From NCBI GenBank assembly GCA_016718655.1, contig JADKCV010000001.1, positions 338,122-402,121 of the forward strand: a stretch of 64,000 nucleotides of DNA, written 5' to 3'. Positions 33,875 to 42,835 of this stretch are shown here, one piece after another (position 1 is the stretch's first letter; the number at the start of each line of letters is the position of its first letter). The stretch is from Flavobacteriales bacterium. Its GTDB lineage: Bacteria > Bacteroidota > Bacteroidia > Flavobacteriales_F > PHOS-HE28. The notes under the pieces are model-generated. The model did no database searches. It saw nothing but the letters and a program-made list of their open reading frames with translations, and was not told the DNA's origin. Made by a program: the position numbers and the translations under genes.

Positions 33875-34387
33875 TCAGAGGTCGCGCACGGCCCGCTTGA
33901 ACTCGGCACCGCGTTCTTCATAGTTGGCGAATCCGTTCCCACTGGGACATGCCGGGCTGAACAGCACTGCCTCCCCGGCCTTTGCGATCTCGCGCGCCAG
34001 GAACACCGCCATGCGCACATCATCGGCCAGGAAGATGCGACCACCATCGGTGTAGGCATGCTCCTCGTGCTGGCCGCCGTAGATGACGACAGCACTCACA
34101 CGGTCCTGGAAAAGGTCCTGAGCGAGCCCTTCGGTGAGCTCATCGCTCCACGCACCGGTGATCCACACCGCGCGCCGATCGAGCGAGCCGATGGAGGCCA
34201 GGGTGGCATCGAGGAAGGTGGAGCGACTGTCGTTCACATAGAGCACGCCATTGACCTCCAGTACGGGTTCCATGCGGTGCGCACCGCGCTGCTCCTGGTC
34301 CAATGCCGCCTGACGTGCATCCAGCAGCTGCCCACCCGCGATGCGCAGGTTGAGGGCCGAAGGGTTGTTGGTGGTGCTCATGGCCAT
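33875..34387 (-). CDS. Stand-alone Mur ligase C-terminal-domain protein (MurD-like paralogue)
   Basis: 170 residues. From residue 45 onward it lines up with the C-terminal domain of MurD encoded just upstream: VNGVLYVNDSRSTFLDAT against the MurD VNGVDFINDSKATNVNST, RRAVWITGAWSDELT against KPVVWVVGGVDKGND, and AVLFSPACPSGNGFANYEERG against VVLLSPACASFDLFENYEERG. The UDP-binding and central ATPase domains (with the P-loop) are absent, so it cannot ligate D-Glu on its own. The first 45 residues contain ALNLRIAGGQLLDARQA, like the MurD middle/C-terminal junction. It starts 7 bp after murD and ends 23 bp before ftsW, same strand. A regulatory or scaffold role is possible; function unknown. In-frame ATG at 34381 is an alternative start. 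Confidence 0.8.
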   Translation of the reverse strand: MAMSTTNNPSALNLRIAGGQLLDARQAALDQEQRGAHRMEPVLEVNGVLYVNDSRSTFLDATLASIGSLDRRAVWITGAWSDELTEGLAQDLFQDRVSAVVIYGGQHEEHAYTDGGRIFLADDVRMAVFLAREIAKAGEAVLFSPACPSGNGFANYEERGAEFKRAVRDL

Positions 34388-34393
34388 GAATGA

Positions 34394-35730
34394 TCAGAGT
34401 GAACGAACAGCGGTCTTGAAGCGACGTCCGCGCTCCTCGTAGTTCTCGAACAGGTCGAAGCTGGCGCAGGCCGGGCTCAACAGGACCACATCACCGGGTT
34501 CGGACAAGGCGTAGGCGGCATGCACGGCCTGTTCGGCACTGCGCGTGTCAACCATGTCCTTCACCAGATGACCAAAGGACTTGTGCAACTTCTCGTTCTC
34601 GGTCCCCAGGCATACGATGGCCTTCACCTTGTGCTTCACCAGTTCCATCAACGATGCGTAGTCGTTGCCCTTTGTCCACGCCACCCACCACCCACACCAC
34701 GGGCTTGTCCATGCTTTCCAGGGCATACCAGGTGGAGTTCACGTTGGTCGCTTTGGAATCGTTGATGAAGTCGACGCCGTTCACATTGGCCACATGCTCC
34801 AGTCGGTGCTCGACGTTCTGGAAGTCGCTGAGGCTCTCACGCACCACATCATTGCGCAGTTCCAGCACGCGCGCTGCGATGCCGGCCGCCATGGAGTTGT
34901 ACACGTTGTGACGGCCTTTCAGTGCGAGTTCGATGATGGACATGTCGAAGGTGGTTTGGTCGGTGGTGATGTGGATGCGATCGTTGGTGAGCCAAGCCCC
35001 GTGCGTGAGGGTATGCTCGATGGAGAAGGGCCAGCGGCGAGCTTGGATGGCGTGGTCCGAAGCCAGCCGATCGTCTCGGGATCATCATCGCAATGGATGA
35101 AGTGGTCGCCGGGGCCTTGATTCATGGCGATGCGGAACTTGCTGGCCACGTAGTTCTCCATCCGGTACTGGTAGCGGTCCAGGTGGTCCGGCGTGATGTT
35201 GAGCAGGATGGCGATGTCCGGACGGAATGTGCGGATGCCATCGAGCTGGAAGCTGCTCAGCTCGAGCACGTACCAGTCCCTGTCCCCATCGGCCACAAGG
35301 CCCGCGAAGCTGGTGCCCACATTGCCGCCCACGGCCACGTCCACTCCGGCGCGCTGCAGGATGTGGTGGGTGAGCAGGGTGGTAGTGGTCTTGCCGTTGC
35401 TGCCTGTGATGCCGATGATGCGGCCTTTGCAATAGCGGAAGGCGAACTCGATCTCGCTGATCACGGGGATACCCCGTTCGTTCGCCGCGACCACCAACGA
35501 TGCCGTATCGGGGATACCCGGGCTCTTCACGATGCTGCCGGCAGCGCGAGCACGCGCTCGGCACTGTGTCCGTTCTCCTCGAAGTCGATGCCCAGGCGCA
35601 GCAGTTCGTCGCGGTACTTCGGCTTGATCGTGCCCGCATCGCTCACGAACACGTCGAGTCCGCGTTGCTTCGCCAGGCGCGCCGCACCGACCCCGCTCTC
35701 CTGAGCACCGAGTATGACCAAGGGGTTCAT
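34394..35730 (-). CDS. murD: UDP-N-acetylmuramoylalanine--D-glutamate ligase MurD, three apparent frameshifts
   Basis: Four consecutive frames give one complete MurD of about 445 residues: the N-terminal UDP-binding part (MNPLVILGAQESGVGAARLA) up to about 35540; the ATP-binding part with IIGITGSNGKTTTTLLTHHI up to about 35057; the part with ELALKGRHNVYNSMAAGIAA to about 34670; and the C-terminus with LSPACASFDLFENYEERG ending at 34394. The shifts are one missing base, one missing base and one extra base (in a GGG run). Total length (1337 nt) agrees with that net change. The ATG overlaps the mraY stop as ATGA. The enzyme adds D-Glu to UDP-MurNAc-L-Ala. All motifs survive, so sequence errors are likelier than gene loss. 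Confidence 0.88.
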
Positions 35731-36974
35731 CGGAGCTTGAGGGTTACGATGGATAGTACGGCGAGCATGATGCCTACGATCCAGAAGCGCGAGACGATCT
35801 TGCTCTCGTGGATGCCTTTCTTCTGGAAGTGGTGATGCAAGGGCGACATGAGGAAGATCCTCCTGCCTTCGCCGTATTTCTTCTTGGTGTACTTGAACCA
35901 GGAGACCTGCATCATCACGCTCAGGTTCTCCACCAGGAAGATGCCGCAGAGCACCGGGATCAGCAGTTCCTTGCGCACCAGGATGGCCAGTGTGGCGATG
36001 ATGCCGCCGAGCGCCAGGCTCCCGGTATCGCCCATGAAGACCTGTGCCGGATAAGCGTTGTACCAGAGGAAGCCGATGCACGCACCGAGCAACGCGCCGA
36101 TGAACACCGCCAGCTCGCCCGAGCCGGGGATGTACATGATGTCCAGGTACTGGGCGAAGATGACGTTACCGCTCACATAGGCCAGGATGCCCAGTGTCAT
36201 CACCATGATGGCCGAGGTGCCGGTGGCCAGACCATCGACCCCGTCGGTGATGTTGGCCCCGTTGCTCACCGCGGTGATGATGAAGATGACCACCAGGATG
36301 TAGATGATCCAGGTGTACTGCCGCGCTCCACGACCGAACAAGCCCAGGATGGACGAGTAGTTGAACTCGTTATCCTTGATGAAGGGGATGGTGGTGTTGG
36401 GCGACTTGCGATTGAGCATGTAGTGGACCGTTCCATCCTCCTCGGTGATCGTGTTCAACTCGGCAGGGTCCAGTTGCTGGGCAAGGGTTTCGGAGACCTC
36501 CACCCGCGTGCGGATCTCCGGATGGAAATACACGGTGGCACCGATGATGATGCCCAAGCCCACCTGCCCCACCACCTTGAACTTGCCCGCGAGCCCGCGC
36601 TTGTCCTTCTTGAAGACCTTGATGTAGTCATCGAGGAAGCCGATGGTGCCCAACCACACCGTGCTGATGAGCAGCAGGATGATGTAGATGTTGTCGAGCT
36701 TGGCGAAGAGCAACGTGGGAATGAGCGTGGCGGAAAGGATGATGAGGCCGCCCATGGTGGGAGTGCCCTGTTTCTGCAACTGCCCTTCCAGACCGAGGTC
36801 ACGTACGGTCTCACCCACCTGCATACGACGCAAGAGGTTGATGATGCCCTGTCCCCACCACAGCGAGATGAGCAGCGACACGAACACGGCCATGGCCGCG
36901 CGGAACGAGATGAAGTTGAACACCCCGGAACCAGGAACACTGAAGTCGATCGCGTCGAAGAAGTGGTAGAGCAT
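35727..36974 (-). CDS. mraY: Phospho-N-acetylmuramoyl-pentapeptide transferase MraY
   Basis: 415 residues with about ten to eleven membrane segments. The conserved motifs are present: KQGTPTMGGLIILSA near 66-80, DDYIKVFKKDKRGL, GANITDGVDGLATG and MGDTGSLALGG, then HHHFQKKGIHESKIV in the final cytosolic loop (the HHH motif). It transfers phospho-MurNAc-pentapeptide to undecaprenyl phosphate to make lipid I. It is longer than the roughly 360-residue enterobacterial form because of an insertion around 165-215 (including HYMLNRKSPNTT), usual in Bacteroidota. Start overlaps the murE stop by one base (TAATG). Confidence 0.96.
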   Translation of the reverse strand: MLYHFFDAIDFSVPGSGVFNFISFRAAMAVFVSLLISLWWGQGIINLLRRMQVGETVRDLGLEGQLQKQGTPTMGGLIILSATLIPTLLFAKLDNIYIILLLISTVWLGTIGFLDDYIKVFKKDKRGLAGKFKVVGQVGLGIIIGATVYFHPEIRTRVEVSETLAQQLDPAELNTITEEDGTVHYMLNRKSPNTTIPFIKDNEFNYSSILGLFGRGARQYTWIIYILVVIFIITAVSNGANITDGVDGLATGTSAIMVMTLGILAYVSGNVIFAQYLDIMYIPGSGELAVFIGALLGACIGFLWYNAYPAQVFMGDTGSLALGGIIATLAILVRKELLIPVLCGIFLVENLSVMMQVSWFKYTKKKYGEGRRIFLMSPLHHHFQKKGIHESKIVSRFWIVGIMLAVLSIVTLKLR

Positions 36975-38437
36975 TACTTGTGGAGGAGTTCAAGGGTTTC
37001 CTTCAGCACAGCCACATCGTCGAAGGGGTGCTTCACCCCCTGGATCTCCTGATAGGTCTCATGACCCTTGCCGGCAAGCAGCACCACATCCCCCGGTTTT
37101 GCCATGCCCACGGCCTGACGGATGGCCTCACGACGGTCCACGTTCACCCACACCCGGTGCTGGTCATTGGCCGCCACACCGGAGCGCATCTCCTCGAGGA
37201 TCGCCATCGGTTCCTCGCTGCGCGGATTGTCGCTAGTGAGCACCACATGGCTGCTGAGTTCGGTTGCGATACGGGCCATCACTGGTCGCTTGCCCCGGTC
37301 ACGATCACCGCCACAGCCCACCACGGTGATCACCTGCTCGTTGTCCCCACACACCTCATTGATGGTGGACAGGACGTTCTTCAAGGCATCGGGTGTATGG
37401 GCATAGTCCACGATACCGATGATGCCGCTCGTGCTGCGGACCAACTGGAACCGTCCGCGTGGAGGCTCCAGATCGCTCAGCGCGGTGAGCACGTTCAAGG
37501 GGGCCTCACCCATCAACGTGGCCGTGGTGTAAACGGCCAGCAGATTGCTCGCGTTGAACTCGCCGATCAACCGGGCGTACACGTCATGCCCATCGATGTT
37601 CAGATGCAGGCCAGTGAGTTGGTTCTCCACGATACGGGCACGATGGTCCGCCATGGAGCGCACCGCGTAGGAGTGCTTCGAAGCCTTGGTGTTCTGCAAC
37701 ATCACCGCGCTGTTCACGTCATCGGCGTTCACCAGTGCGAAGGCCGAAGCGGGCAGCTGATCGAAGAAGCGTTTCTTGGCCTTGATGTACTCGGCGAAGG
37801 TGCCGTGGTAGTCAAGATGGTCATGGGTGATGTTGGTGAACACACCCGCGGCGAAATGAAGCCCGGCGATGCGCTCCTGCACCACGCTGTGCGAGCTCAC
37901 CTCCATGAAGCAATGGGTGACCTTCTCCGCGACCATCTCCGCAAGCAGTTCGTTCAGGCGCACCGCATCGGGTGTCGTGTGCGTGCTCGGGATGGTGCGT
38001 TGACCGATGCGGATCTCAACAGTGCTGATGAGGCCGCACTTGTAGCCCAATGCGCGGAACAGGCGGAACAACAGCGTGGCCGTACTGGTCTTGCCATTCG
38101 TACCGGTGATGCCGACGAGCTTCAGCTTCTTCGCAGGCGAATCGTGGAAGTTGGCGGCGAGCTGACCGAGGGCCTCAGCAGCGTTCTGAACACGCACGTA
38201 GGTCACACCATCCTTCAACTCAGCAGGGAGTTCCTCACAGATGATGGCCAATGCTCCGAGTTCCACGGCCTTGGCGATGTAGGCATGCCCATCCACCTGG
38301 GTGCCTCGTGTGGCCACGAAGGCGCTGAAGGCGGTGACCTTCCGGCTGTCGAACACGATGTGCTCGATGGCGGTGTTGGTGGAACCCACCACCTGCTCGA
38401 TGCGCACCTTGTAGAGGATGTCCTTCAGCAGCTTCAT
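36974..38437 (-). CDS. murE: UDP-N-acetylmuramyl-tripeptide synthetase MurE
   Basis: 487 residues. P-loop GTNGKT at 112-117, the UDP-binding SRKVTAFSAFVA start, THDHLDYHG in the middle domain, and VDYAHTPDALKNVL and TSDNPRSEEP in the C-terminal domain. The DNPR tetrapeptide motif is the one associated with meso-diaminopimelate as substrate, so the peptidoglycan is likely of the DAP type. Overlaps the ftsI stop by four bases on its 5' side. Confidence 0.96.
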   Translation of the reverse strand: MKLLKDILYKVRIEQVVGSTNTAIEHIVFDSRKVTAFSAFVATRGTQVDGHAYIAKAVELGALAIICEELPAELKDGVTYVRVQNAAEALGQLAANFHDSPAKKLKLVGITGTNGKTSTATLLFRLFRALGYKCGLISTVEIRIGQRTIPSTHTTPDAVRLNELLAEMVAEKVTHCFMEVSSHSVVQERIAGLHFAAGVFTNITHDHLDYHGTFAEYIKAKKRFFDQLPASAFALVNADDVNSAVMLQNTKASKHSYAVRSMADHRARIVENQLTGLHLNIDGHDVYARLIGEFNASNLLAVYTTATLMGEAPLNVLTALSDLEPPRGRFQLVRSTSGIIGIVDYAHTPDALKNVLSTINEVCGDNEQVITVVGCGGDRDRGKRPVMARIATELSSHVVLTSDNPRSEEPMAILEEMRSGVAANDQHRVWVNVDRREAIRQAVGMAKPGDVVLLAGKGHETYQEIQGVKHPFDDVAVLKETLELLHK

Positions 38438-40542
38438 GTCAGCTCGATGAGGATGGTGGAACCTTGCCGTGCCCGGGTGCCGGGTGGGAGCGATTGGCGT
38501 TTGACCATGCCGTTGCCTTGGATACGGACACGCAGCCCTCGATCCTCAAGGATGTAGATCGCGTCCTTCAAGCCCATGCCAAGTACATTGGGTACCAGGT
38601 CGATGGCATCGACCGGGATGCCACGGGGCTTCATCACCACCATGCTATCACCAGCAGAGGTGGTCACCCATTCGGAAGCTCCCTCAAGGAGCATGGGCAG
38701 CTGCAAGCCCTCAAGAGCGATGCGCAGATCGCCTGCATGGCCACTCAGGCTCACCGGTGTGCGCGGCCCACTGCGTTCTGCGAGTTGAGTGGGCTGTTGC
38801 AGCTCAAGGCGGTTGCTGTAGATCTTGTCCGCGATCTCCTTGAAGATGGGACCCGCCACCACGTTGCCATAATATCCGCTCATGGTAGGTCCGTTCACCA
38901 CCACGATGCAACTGTACTTGGGCGCTTCCGCAGGGAAATAGCCGGCGAAGGATGCTTGATAGCTGACCCCGTTCTGCTTGTAGCTGCCTTTGGATGCGAT
39001 CTGTGCCGTGCCCGTCTTTCCCGCGATCTTGAAGTGCGCGCCTTTCAAGTTCATCGCGGTACCGGTGTCCACCACGTTCTGCAACATCCGGTGTGCGATC
39101 TCCAGGGTGGCCTTCGATGCGATCCGCTCATTGAGCACCACGGGCTTGAATTCCTCAAGCGTGCGTCCCTCCCGTGAAACATGATCCACGAAGTAGGGCT
39201 GCATCATGCGGCCCCCATTGGCCACCGCGTTGTAGAATGTCAGCGTCTGCAACGGAGTGAACAGGGTCTCATAACCAATGCTCATCCAAGGAAGGCTCAC
39301 ACCACTCCAACCTTTCTCCCCCGGGCCACGAAGGGTGGGTACCGGTTCTCCGGGAATGAGCACACCCGTCGGCTGATGCAAGCCCATGCGCTTGAGGCCT
39401 TCCACAAAACGCTTCGGGTCGTTGCCATACGCTTTCGTGACGGCGAGACTGATGCCCGTGTTCGTGGAGAGCTCGAATGCGCGTTCCACGGTGATCCGAC
39501 CATACCCACCTTCATGCGAATCACGCATGATGCGGTCCTTGAACCGCACTTCACCGTTACGGGTGTCGACCGTATCCTTGGGATCGATCAGGCCGTCCTC
39601 GATACCCACGAGCAACGATGCCAACTTGAACGTGGAACCGGGTTCGGTGGCTCCACCTACCGCATAGTTCAGTGACTCCGTGTAGGTGCTGTCATTGCTG
39701 CGCGTGAGGTTGCTCACGGCCTTGATCTTTCCGGTGGCCACCTCCATGACGATCACACAACCGTTCTGCGCACCATGCTTCATCAATTGGCGCTCGAGAG
39801 CCGCATCCGCCACATCCTGCAGGTTGATGTCGATGGTGGTGTGGATGTCCGAGCCGGGAACGGGATCCACGCCTTCGCCGTCATCGATCGGCATCCAAAC
39901 GCCTCCTGAGAGCCTGCGTTCCAAGCGGCGCCCGGTGGTTCCCTTCAACCACTTGTCATACCCGGCCTCCAGACCGATCATACTGCTATCGCGCAACACA
40001 TAGCCGACACTGCGCGAAGCGAGGCGCCCGAACGGACGCACACGTACGGTGCGCTTCTCGGTTACCAGTCCGCTCTTGTAGCGACCCAGGCGATAGAGCG
40101 GGAAGCTGCGCAACTGTTGCACTTGCGTGTGGTCCGCCTTGCGCTTCACCAGGAAGTAGCGATCCCGACGCGCACGTGCGGAAGTGAGGTCGCGCTTGTA
40201 TTCAGGTGCGGTCCGATCGCCGAAGAGGTTCGCCAAATGCCAAGCGAGGGAATCGATGTTGGCCTGGAAGACCTCATTTCTGAGCGCGTCGGGTACCATG
40301 TCCATGCGCACATCGTACTCGGGCACGCTGGTGGCCAGCAAGCGGCCGTCCTCGCTGTAGATATGGCCCCGGTCGGGTTGCACGGTGCGGTAGGTGGTGC
40401 TCACCACTTCGGCCTTGGCGCGCCACTTGTCACCCTCCACCAATTGGATGGTGAAGAGCTTCACCGCGATGGCACACGCGAAGAGCACCATCGACAAGTA
40501 CACGATGTTGGCCCTGGCCCGCAGTTGCTTGGGATCGTTCAT
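38434..40542 (-). CDS. ftsI: Penicillin-binding protein 3-type transpeptidase FtsI with C-terminal PASTA domain
   Basis: 702 residues. A single N-terminal membrane anchor lies around 12-32. After the dimerisation domain, the transpeptidase has SxxK as GSTFK near 300, the SxN motif STNTG, and the KTGTAQ motif near 508. The last 60 residues form one PASTA domain (VPNVLGMGLKDAIYILEDRG and LPPGTRARQGS). It cross-links septal peptidoglycan with FtsW. The PASTA tail is common in Bacteroidota FtsI and may bind lipid II or muropeptide. Both neighbours overlap its ends by four bases. Confidence 0.96.
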   Translation of the reverse strand: MNDPKQLRARANIVYLSMVLFACAIAVKLFTIQLVEGDKWRAKAEVVSTTYRTVQPDRGHIYSEDGRLLATSVPEYDVRMDMVPDALRNEVFQANIDSLAWHLANLFGDRTAPEYKRDLTSARARRDRYFLVKRKADHTQVQQLRSFPLYRLGRYKSGLVTEKRTVRVRPFGRLASRSVGYVLRDSSMIGLEAGYDKWLKGTTGRRLERRLSGGVWMPIDDGEGVDPVPGSDIHTTIDINLQDVADAALERQLMKHGAQNGCVIVMEVATGKIKAVSNLTRSNDSTYTESLNYAVGGATEPGSTFKLASLLVGIEDGLIDPKDTVDTRNGEVRFKDRIMRDSHEGGYGRITVERAFELSTNTGISLAVTKAYGNDPKRFVEGLKRMGLHQPTGVLIPGEPVPTLRGPGEKGWSGVSLPWMSIGYETLFTPLQTLTFYNAVANGGRMMQPYFVDHVSREGRTLEEFKPVVLNERIASKATLEIAHRMLQNVVDTGTAMNLKGAHFKIAGKTGTAQIASKGSYKQNGVSYQASFAGYFPAEAPKYSCIVVVNGPTMSGYYGNVVAGPIFKEIADKIYSNRLELQQPTQLAERSGPRTPVSLSGHAGDLRIALEGLQLPMLLEGASEWVTTSAGDSMVVMKPRGIPVDAIDLVPNVLGMGLKDAIYILEDRGLRVRIQGNGMVKRQSLPPGTRARQGSTILIELT

Positions 40543-40952
40543 GGCGTGCGGGTCTTCTTGAGTTCACGCTCGGTGACCTCCACCTTCACGGGCGGGACGC
40601 GGCTTTCGCGCAATCCCAGCGCACCGATCCCGGCGGCCACCTGGCTCTGCTGCTCCTGCTTCTCCAACTGTGCGCGCACGGTGATGTACTCCGAGCGCAG
40701 TTCCTTCAGTTCGGTTCCCGTGCGGTCGAGGTCGCGCACAACGCGTTCGGTATGGTATCCATAGGCGATGTACACGATCATCATCCCAGCGCAGAAGAGG
40801 ATGAAGGACATGTTGCCCAACACGTTGTCCTTGGTGAGGAAGGAACCGTTGAGCACACTGATGAAGGAACCGGGCATGCGCACGGTATCCGCCTTCGAGG
40901 CCTTTTCGGGCTCCGCTTTCGGTTCCTCCTGCTTATCGCGCAACTTGTTCAC
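40539..40952 (-). CDS. ftsL: FtsL-like small division membrane protein
   Basis: 137 residues. A charged cytoplasmic tail of about 40 residues, one membrane helix (about 45-66, FILFCAGMMIVYIAYGY), and a periplasmic heptad region (about 70-105) that should form a coiled coil with FtsB/DivIC. Sequence similarity in this family is too low to prove identity, so the call rests on position between rsmH and ftsI and on topology, as in other dcw clusters. It recruits FtsQ and FtsI/FtsW to the septum. Confidence 0.85.
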   Translation of the reverse strand: MNKLRDKQEEPKAEPEKASKADTVRMPGSFISVLNGSFLTKDNVLGNMSFILFCAGMMIVYIAYGYHTERVVRDLDRTGTELKELRSEYITVRAQLEKQEQQSQVAAGIGALGLRESRVPPVKVEVTERELKKTRTP

Positions 40953-41854
40953 GTGCGTTCTGCGGTTCTGAGCCGGGCACTGCGCGCCCGGGGGTTGATG
41001 GCTGTTTCCTCTTCCGAGGGTTGGATCGCCTTGTTGCTTGTCGGGTTGAACGGCCGGGTACGGTTACCGTAGAGGTCCTTGGTCTCCACACCGCCGAGGT
41101 CGCCGCTACGCATCCAGTTCTTCACCAGGCGGTCCTCGAGGCTGTGGTAGCTCATGATGACCAGCATGCCACCGGGTGCGATCACTTCCGCGCTCTGCTT
41201 CAACAAGGCCTCCAGGGACCCCAGCTCATCGTTCACGGCGATGCGCAGGGCTTGGAAGACCTGGGCGAGGAAGGTGCTCTCCTTGGCACGCGGCGTCACC
41301 GGCTTCAACGCCTCCACCAGTTGATAGGTGGTACCGATGCGGGTCTCCGAGTTGGCCTTCACCAGCTGGCGCGCCACGCGATGTGCACCGTCCACTTCGC
41401 CATAGGTGCGGAGCAGTTGGGTGAGCGCCGTTCCATCCAGGTCGCGCAACAGTTGTGAGGCCGTGCGTTTGGCGCGATGGTCCATCCGCATATCGAGGGG
41501 ACCATCGAAGCGGAAGCTGAATCCGCGAGCGCCGGTATCGAACTGGTGACTGCTCACCCCCAGGTCGGCGAGGAGGCCGTTCACCGGCAGCGCGTTCTGG
41601 AAGCGCAAGTGGTTGCGCATCCACCGGAAATCGGAGCGCACCAAGGTGAAACGGTCGTCGTCGATGGCGTTGGCCCAGGCGTCGCGATCGCGGTCGAACG
41701 CGATCAATCGGCCGTGTGGACCGAGCCGTTGGAGGATGGCCTTGCTGTGGCCGCCGCCGCCGAAGGTGGCGTCCACATAGACGCCATCGGGGCGGATGTT
41801 CAATCCGTCAAGACAGGCTTGTAAAAGAACGGGGTCGTGATACTCATGGTTCAT
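40949..41854 (-). CDS. rsmH: 16S rRNA (cytosine1402-N4)-methyltransferase RsmH
   Basis: 301 residues. Begins MNHEYHDPVLLQACL, with the SAM-binding VDATFGGGGHSKAIL next and DLGVSSHQFDTGARGFSF in the middle; SYHSLEDRLVKNWM and RARSARLRTAERT close the protein. These are the RsmH signatures. It methylates N4 of C1402 in 16S rRNA. Its start overlaps the mraZ stop by 11 bp, so the two are translated together. Confidence 0.96.
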   Translation of the reverse strand: MNHEYHDPVLLQACLDGLNIRPDGVYVDATFGGGGHSKAILQRLGPHGRLIAFDRDRDAWANAIDDDRFTLVRSDFRWMRNHLRFQNALPVNGLLADLGVSSHQFDTGARGFSFRFDGPLDMRMDHRAKRTASQLLRDLDGTALTQLLRTYGEVDGAHRVARQLVKANSETRIGTTYQLVEALKPVTPRAKESTFLAQVFQALRIAVNDELGSLEALLKQSAEVIAPGGMLVIMSYHSLEDRLVKNWMRSGDLGGVETKDLYGNRTRPFNPTSNKAIQPSEEETAINPRARSARLRTAERT

Positions 41855-42308
41855 TGGCTTTAGGCTTCCCGCCCATCACTTTCGCAGCCAGTGACTTGAA
41901 GTCCACGTTCCCGCCCAATGCACCCTTGTGCAGTGCTTCGCTCCACATCTCGATGCGATCGCCCATTCCCGTGAACACGACGTCCTTCTCGAGTCGAGCG
42001 TAGGCCATCAGTGGTTTGGGGATGAGCAGCCGTCCGTTGGCGTCGAGTTCCAACGGCGTGGCTCCATTGAGGAAGCGCCGAATGAACTCCACGTTCTCCG
42101 GATCGAAGCGGTTCAAGCGGCGCACATCGGCGCTGGTCTTGTTCCACTCCTCCATCGGATAGAGGACCAAGCACTCGCTGAACACATCGCGGTTCACCAC
42201 AAAGCCCTTGGACTCCTCCCCACCGAGCTGCTTCTTCAGCGCGGCAGGCAAGAGCACGCGGCTCTTGGCGTCCAATGTCGATGGGTATTCCCCGAGGAGG
42301 TTCAGCAT
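41844..42308 (-). CDS. mraZ: Transcriptional regulator MraZ
   Basis: 154 residues with two AbrB-like halves: LGEYPSTLDAKSRVLLPAAL at the N-terminus and LELDANGRLLIPKPLMAYA in the second, each carrying the DAKSR or DANGR turn of the MraZ fold. MraZ forms a ring that binds TGGGN repeats upstream of its own operon and represses it. Two such boxes are found at 42350-42364 and 42471-42485. It is the first gene of the dcw cluster. Confidence 0.95.
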   Translation of the reverse strand: MLNLLGEYPSTLDAKSRVLLPAALKKQLGGEESKGFVVNRDVFSECLVLYPMEEWNKTSADVRRLNRFDPENVEFIRRFLNGATPLELDANGRLLIPKPLMAYARLEKDVVFTGMGDRIEMWSEALHKGALGGNVDFKSLAAKVMGGKPKANEP

Positions 42309-42327
42309 GGTGCATGCAGGCAGGAAT

Positions 42328-42344
42328 GGTCGCGAAAGTAGGTC
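42328..42344 (-). promoter_or_regulatory. Predicted promoter region of the dcw cluster
   Basis: On the minus strand a CTACTTTCG sequence resembles a variant -7 element about 25 nt before the mraZ ATG. It lies directly downstream of MraZ box 1, so MraZ binding would overlap the -33 region. Confidence 0.4.
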
Positions 42345-42349
42345 GAGTC

Positions 42350-42364
42350 ACCCACTTATTCCCA
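42350..42364 (-). promoter_or_regulatory. MraZ-type repeat box 1
   Basis: On the minus strand, TGGGA-ATAAG-TGGGT: two TGGGN units with a 5-nt spacer, the spacing described for MraZ operators in other bacteria. It is 42 nt upstream of the mraZ start. Confidence 0.7.
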
Positions 42365-42817
42365 CGATCTCCCCCGTTTTTGCCTCGTTGTTGATAATTC
42401 TTCAACGGCGAAGGTGTGCAAAAGTTGTCACACAGCCGCAACAGGCCTAGAAATAAGCATCTTCGGGAGTGGGAGGAAGTGGGAAGCTTATGAACACCCA
42501 TCGCCCTCCTTTTCAGCCCTATGCACCCGGCAGGAAGGGTGCAACGAAGATCCGGACACGCCCATGGAGTCTCTGACTATCAGCGCTTTCATGATCAACA
42601 GCACGATGTGTGAAAGCCTGAAGTGGGACCTTGTGGAAGGGTGTTCATGATCCCCACCGATCACCACCAGGGCCGCCGCTCTCCAGCCCGGACCCTCCCA
42701 CGCTCCGAAGCGGCCGACCCCCGACCTTCATCCGTGGAAGGTCATGGCACAGGCGTTATGCACAGTGTGCTGCGACTAAGATCATGGCACCCATGGAACA
42801 CGGTCGGGCGCAGCTTC
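42365..42817. other. Divergent control region between dcw cluster and hydrolase gene
   Basis: About 450 bp without a convincing gene. It holds the second MraZ-like box (42471-42485) and GC-rich, non-repetitive sequence between 42640 and 42800 in which short open frames have no recognisable protein features. The segment 42365-42620 is richer in A/T than the flanking genes, as expected for a regulatory region. No RNA gene seen. Confidence 0.5.
42471..42485 (+). promoter_or_regulatory. MraZ-type repeat box 2 (opposite orientation)
   Basis: TGGGA-GGAAG-TGGGA on the plus strand: again two TGGGN units with a 5-nt spacer. It lies 107 bp from box 1 and on the other strand, which could allow MraZ to loop or to affect the divergent gene too. 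Chance occurrence is possible. Confidence 0.5.
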
Positions 42818-42825
42818 TACCTTTG
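42818..42825 (+). promoter_or_regulatory. Predicted -7 element for the alpha/beta hydrolase gene
   Basis: TACCTTTG, an exact match to TAnnTTTG, 10 nt before the ATG at 42836, giving a very short leader. Confidence 0.5.
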
Positions 42826-42835
42826 GTCGGCACGC

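Noticed and set aside
33270..35545. Programmed frameshifting to express murD and ftsW
   Set aside because: Four shifts of mixed direction without slippery heptamers or stop-adjacent pseudoknots; sequence error is simpler.
36980..38557. 525-codon plus-strand open frame opposite murE
   Set aside because: Same reason: shadow of the high-GC murE reading frame.
42623..42835. In-frame upstream extension of the alpha/beta hydrolase
   Set aside because: The extension covers the predicted promoter and has no similarity to the hydrolase family.
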